DNA of 8,963 bases from positions 1 to 8,963 of the forward strand of contig CAILKA010000575.1 in the NCBI GenBank assembly GCA_903834645.1, read 5' to 3'. Position numbers and translations under genes: made by a program. Below the pieces are notes generated by a model. The model searched no databases, was not told the origin of the DNA, and worked only from the letters and a program-made list of their open reading frames with translations. Each line of letters opens with the position of its first letter. The stretch's first letter is position 1. Shown one piece after another: positions 6,392-8,963 of this stretch. Source of the stretch: an uncultured beta proteobacterium. Its GTDB lineage: Bacteria; Pseudomonadota; Gammaproteobacteria; Burkholderiales; Burkholderiaceae_C.

Positions 6392-7669
6392 ATGAACACA
6401 CCGCGCAACTTCGACCTGCAAGCCATCGGCGAGCACCTGGCCGAGCTGGCCCAGGCTCTCACCTGGACAGGCACGGCGCTGCAGATGGGCGTGATCGTCG
6501 CCTGCGCGCTCGTGGCCTGGCTGGCACTCAGGCGCCTGCGAGGGGAGGGTGCACGCCCGAGCCTGCTCTTTGGCCGCGGCGTCGTCGACGGCGCGCTCTT
6601 TCCTGCCTTGCTGCTGCTGCTCGTGCTCACCGCACGCTGGGCGCTGGCGCCCTTCATGCCGGTGGGGCTGCTGCGGCTGGCGGTGCCGCTGCTGCTGAGC
6701 CTGCTCGTGATCCGCATCGGCGCAGGCGTGCTGCGCGCGGCGCTGCCCGCTTCGCGCGCAGTGAGGGTCGTGGAGCGCTCGCTGTCGTGGGTGGTGTGGG
6801 TGGGCCTGGTGCTGTGGGTCACGGGCGTGCTGCCCCGGCTGGCCGAGGCGCTCGACGAGATCACCTGGACGCTGGGAGGCACGCCGGTGTCGCTGCTGGC
6901 GATCATCAACGGCGGCGTGAGCGCGGCCACCGTGCTCGTGCTCGCGCTGTGGGTGTCTACCGCCATCGAGCAGCGCCTGCTGGCCGGCGCGCAGCCCGGC
7001 GGCGAGGCGCTCTCGCTGCGCAAGATCGCAGCCAACGCGACACGCGCGCTGCTGCTCTTCGTGGGCGTGCTGCTCGCGCTGTCAGCCGCGGGCATCCCGC
7101 TCGGTGCCCTGGGCGTGCTCGGAGGCGCCATCGGCGTGGGCATCGGCTTTGGCCTGCAGAAGCTCGCGGCCAACTACGTGAGCGGTTTCGTGATCCTGGC
7201 CGAGCGCAGCCTGCGCATCGGCGACCTGGTCCGGCTCGAAGGCTTCGAGGGGCGCATCACCGACATCCACACCCGCTACACCGTCATCCGCGCGCTCAAC
7301 GGTCGTGAGTCGATCGTGCCCAACGAGATGCTGATCACGCAGCGCGTGGAAAACGCCTCGCTGGCCGATCCGCGCCTGATGCTGCAGACCACCGTGACGG
7401 TGGCCTACGGCACCGACCTCGAGGCTCTGATGCCCGAGCTCGTGCAGGCCGTGCGGGCGGTGCCGCGCGTGGTGCCGGAGCCCGGCCCCACGGTCCAGCT
7501 ATCGGCCTTCGCAGCCGATGGACTCGAGCTGACGATTCCGTTCTGGATCGCCGACCCCGAGAACGGCCAGGGCAACGTGCGCAGCGAGGTCAACCTGGCC
7601 ATCCTGCGCACGCTGGGCGCACGCGGCATCGAGATTCCCTACCCGCAGCGCGTGGTGCGCCAGGGTTGA
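6392..7669 (+). CDS. MscS-family mechanosensitive ion channel (425 aa)
   Basis: This inner-membrane channel opens under membrane tension and releases solutes during hypo-osmotic shock. About seven hydrophobic segments are visible (about 28-47, 66-86, 92-115, 131-150, 166-190, 213-233, 236-260), more than the three of E. coli MscS. The last is the pore helix, rich in Gly and Ala (GVLGGAIGVGIGFGLQ at 241-256). It runs into the conserved LAANYVSGFVILAERSLRIGD, followed by the beta domain with GRITDIHTRYTVIR at 287-300 and IVPNEML at 308-314. The C-terminal alpha/beta cage domain covers about 330-420. The 425-residue length fits the mid-sized MscS-like group. The start is ATG 6392-6394, 45 bp after the deacetylase stop. 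The spacer has no terminator, which suggests an operon. No clear Shine-Dalgarno is seen. It converges on the fumarase gene. Confidence 0.93.
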   Translation: MNTPRNFDLQAIGEHLAELAQALTWTGTALQMGVIVACALVAWLALRRLRGEGARPSLLFGRGVVDGALFPALLLLLVLTARWALAPFMPVGLLRLAVPLLLSLLVIRIGAGVLRAALPASRAVRVVERSLSWVVWVGLVLWVTGVLPRLAEALDEITWTLGGTPVSLLAIINGGVSAATVLVLALWVSTAIEQRLLAGAQPGGEALSLRKIAANATRALLLFVGVLLALSAAGIPLGALGVLGGAIGVGIGFGLQKLAANYVSGFVILAERSLRIGDLVRLEGFEGRITDIHTRYTVIRALNGRESIVPNEMLITQRVENASLADPRLMLQTTVTVAYGTDLEALMPELVQAVRAVPRVVPEPGPTVQLSAFAADGLELTIPFWIADPENGQGNVRSEVNLAILRTLGARGIEIPYPQRVVRQG

Positions 7670-7685
7670 GGCGCCGCAGCCGCAC

Positions 7686-7720
7686 GGGCCGCTGACGCCG
7701 GGCCGCTGACGCCGGGCCGC
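7686..7720. repeat. 14-bp tandem repeat, two full copies and a half copy
   Basis: The unit gggccgctgacgcc occurs at 7686-7699 and again at 7700-7713 without mismatch. A seven-base partial copy (gggccgc) follows at 7714-7720. It lies in the convergent gap between mscS and the fumarase gene and runs directly into the hairpin at 7717-7731. Replication slippage is the simplest origin. Confidence 0.75.
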
Positions 7721-7735
7721 GCCTGGCGCGGTCTT
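7717..7735 (+). terminator. Candidate intrinsic terminator hairpin between convergent genes
   Basis: The arms ccgcgc (7717-7722) and gcgcgg (7726-7731) pair perfectly around a three-base loop (ctg). On the plus strand the hairpin is followed by tctt, a poor U tract. On the minus strand there is no T run. It sits 47 bp after the mscS stop and just beyond the fumarase stop, so it could serve mscS or act weakly in both directions. Confidence 0.4.
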
Positions 7736-7740
7736 CCGGT

Positions 7741-8963
7741 TCAGGCCACGGCCACCGGTATCTTGCCGATGCGCGCCTGCCACTCCTTCGGGCCGGTCTG
7801 GTGCACGCTCGTGCCCGAGGCGTCCACCGCCACCGTCACCGGCATGTCGCGCACGTCGAACTCGTAGATGGCTTCCATGCCGAGGTCGGCAAAGCCCACC
7901 ACCTTCGCGCCCTGGATGGCCTTGGCCACGAGGTAGGCGGCGCCTCCCACGGCCATGAGGTAGGCGCTGCGGTGCTGGCGGATGGCCTCGATGGCCACCG
8001 GGCCGCGCTCGGCCTTGCCGATCATGGCAATCAGCCCGGTGCGGGCCAGCATCATCTCGGTGAACTTGTCCATGCGCGTGGCGGTGGTCGGCCCGGCCGG
8101 GCCCACCACCTCGTCGCGCACCGGGTCCACGGGGCCCACGTAGTAGATGACGCGGTTCGTGAAGTCCACCGGCAGCGGTTCGCCGCGGGCGAGCATGTCC
8201 TGGATGCGCTTGTGCGCAGCGTCGCGCCCGGTGAGCATCTTGCCGGACAGCAGGAGCGTCTGCCCGGGCTTCCACGAGGCCACCTGTTCCGGCGTGAGGG
8301 CGTTGAGGTCCACGCGGGTGCTGCGCTCGTAGTCGGGGGCCCAGTGCACGGCGGGCCACAGGTCCAGGCTCGGCGGCTCCAGGTAGGCCGGGCCCGAGCC
8401 GTCGAGCACCACGTGCGCGTGGCGCGTGGCGGCACAGTTGGGAATCATCGCCACCGGCTTGCTCGCCGCGTGCGTGGGCCAGGTGGCAATTTTCACGTCG
8501 AGCACGGTGGTGAGCCCGCCCAGGCCCTGCGCGCCGATCCCGAGCGCGTTGACCTTCTCGTAGAGCTCGATGCGCAGCTCCTCGAGCTTGTTCGAGGGCC
8601 CGCGCGCGAGCAGCTCGTACATGTCGATGGGCTCCATCAGCACTTCCTTGGCCAGCAGCATCGCCTTCTCGGCCGTGCCGCCCACGCCGATGCCGAGCAT
8701 GCCTGGCGGGCACCAGCCCGCGCCCATCGTGGGCACCGTCTTGAGCACCCAGTCGACGAGGTTGTCGCTGGGGTTCATCATCACGAACTTGCTCTTGTTC
8801 TCGCTGCCCCCGCCCTTGGCGGCCACCGTCACGTCCACGGTGGTCCCCGGCACCAGGCTCACGTGCACCACGGCGGGGGTGTTGTCCTTCGTGTTCCGGC
8901 GCTCGAAGATCGGGTCGGCCAGCACGGAGGCGCGCAGCTTGTTGTCCGGATCCAGGTAGCCGC
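7741..8963 (-). CDS. fumA: Fumarate hydratase class I, iron-sulfur type (N-terminus outside window)
   Basis: This TCA-cycle enzyme reversibly hydrates fumarate to (S)-malate using a 4Fe-4S cluster. The visible 406 residues are the C-terminal part of a two-domain chain of usually 500-550 residues. Two of the three cluster cysteines are seen: Cys84 in MGAGWCPPGM and Cys176 in MIPNCAATRH (numbered from the first complete codon). The third, near the usual CQDTG motif, would lie beyond the right edge. Other family landmarks are KGGGSENKSKF at 49-59 and the beta-domain motifs YYVGPVDPVRDEVVGPAGPT at 273-292 and TATRMDKF at 293-300. FADLGMEAIYEF at 356-367 and DASGTSVHQTGPKEW at 380-394 complete the set. 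The frame is open to the window edge, so the true start is off-window and the GTG at 8923-8925 is internal. The stop is TGA 7741-7743. E. coli has two such enzymes (FumA and FumB), so the symbol indicates the class only. Confidence 0.95.
   Translation of the reverse strand, partial: GYLDPDNKLRASVLADPIFERRNTKDNTPAVVHVSLVPGTTVDVTVAAKGGGSENKSKFVMMNPSDNLVDWVLKTVPTMGAGWCPPGMLGIGVGGTAEKAMLLAKEVLMEPIDMYELLARGPSNKLEELRIELYEKVNALGIGAQGLGGLTTVLDVKIATWPTHAASKPVAMIPNCAATRHAHVVLDGSGPAYLEPPSLDLWPAVHWAPDYERSTRVDLNALTPEQVASWKPGQTLLLSGKMLTGRDAAHKRIQDMLARGEPLPVDFTNRVIYYVGPVDPVRDEVVGPAGPTTATRMDKFTEMMLARTGLIAMIGKAERGPVAIEAIRQHRSAYLMAVGGAAYLVAKAIQGAKVVGFADLGMEAIYEFDVRDMPVTVAVDASGTSVHQTGPKEWQARIGKIPVAVA

Noticed and set aside
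7499..8713. A 404-codon minus-strand frame overlapping the fumarase gene
   Set aside because: It is a shifted frame of the fumarase gene. The fumarase frame has the family motifs and cluster cysteines.

Overview
The window is GC-rich throughout and densely coding. It has the layout and protein families of a betaproteobacterium, most likely Burkholderiales (Comamonadaceae/Sphaerotilaceae-like). This rests on the GC bias, on the moxR-DUF58-tgpA-lytic transglycosylase order and on a single-chain class I fumarase. It is inference, because no rRNA or marker gene is present. I see no tRNA, rRNA, CRISPR array, insertion sequence, phage gene or origin. No gene-free stretch is longer than 71 bases.

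Layout: (1) At 1-166 (+) is the tail of a gene that starts outside the window. It is tentatively an alpha-E-like (DUF403) protein. (2) From 188 to 5367 (-) runs a tight four-gene operon, transcribed right to left. Its order is a MoxR-type AAA+ ATPase, a DUF58 membrane protein, a TgpA-type membrane transglutaminase with an intact Cys-His-Asp triad, and an MltB-family lytic murein transglycosylase. The junctions are a 16-bp gap, a 10-bp overlap (GTG start) and a 4-bp ATGA overlap. (3) From 5405 to 7669 (+), divergent from that operon, are a class II-like histone deacetylase-family amidohydrolase and an MscS-family mechanosensitive channel, 45 bp apart. (4) From 7741 to the right edge (-), convergent with mscS, is a class I (4Fe-4S) fumarate hydratase lacking its N-terminus. 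The 71-bp convergent gap holds a 14-bp tandem repeat and a hairpin that may be a terminator.

How they work together: the minus-strand operon reads as a cell-envelope module. A MoxR ATPase with a DUF58 partner is predicted to assist or control the membrane transglutaminase. The lytic transglycosylase, translationally coupled to tgpA, acts on peptidoglycan in the same compartment. The plus-strand pair combines a cytoplasmic zinc deacetylase with an osmotic safety valve. Fumarase is ordinary TCA-cycle housekeeping.

I did not find a clearly new system. The points most worth a second look are the envelope operon with its coupled mltB, the very short moxR/deacetylase divergent junction with a possible TTG start for moxR, and the low-complexity linker in MltB.
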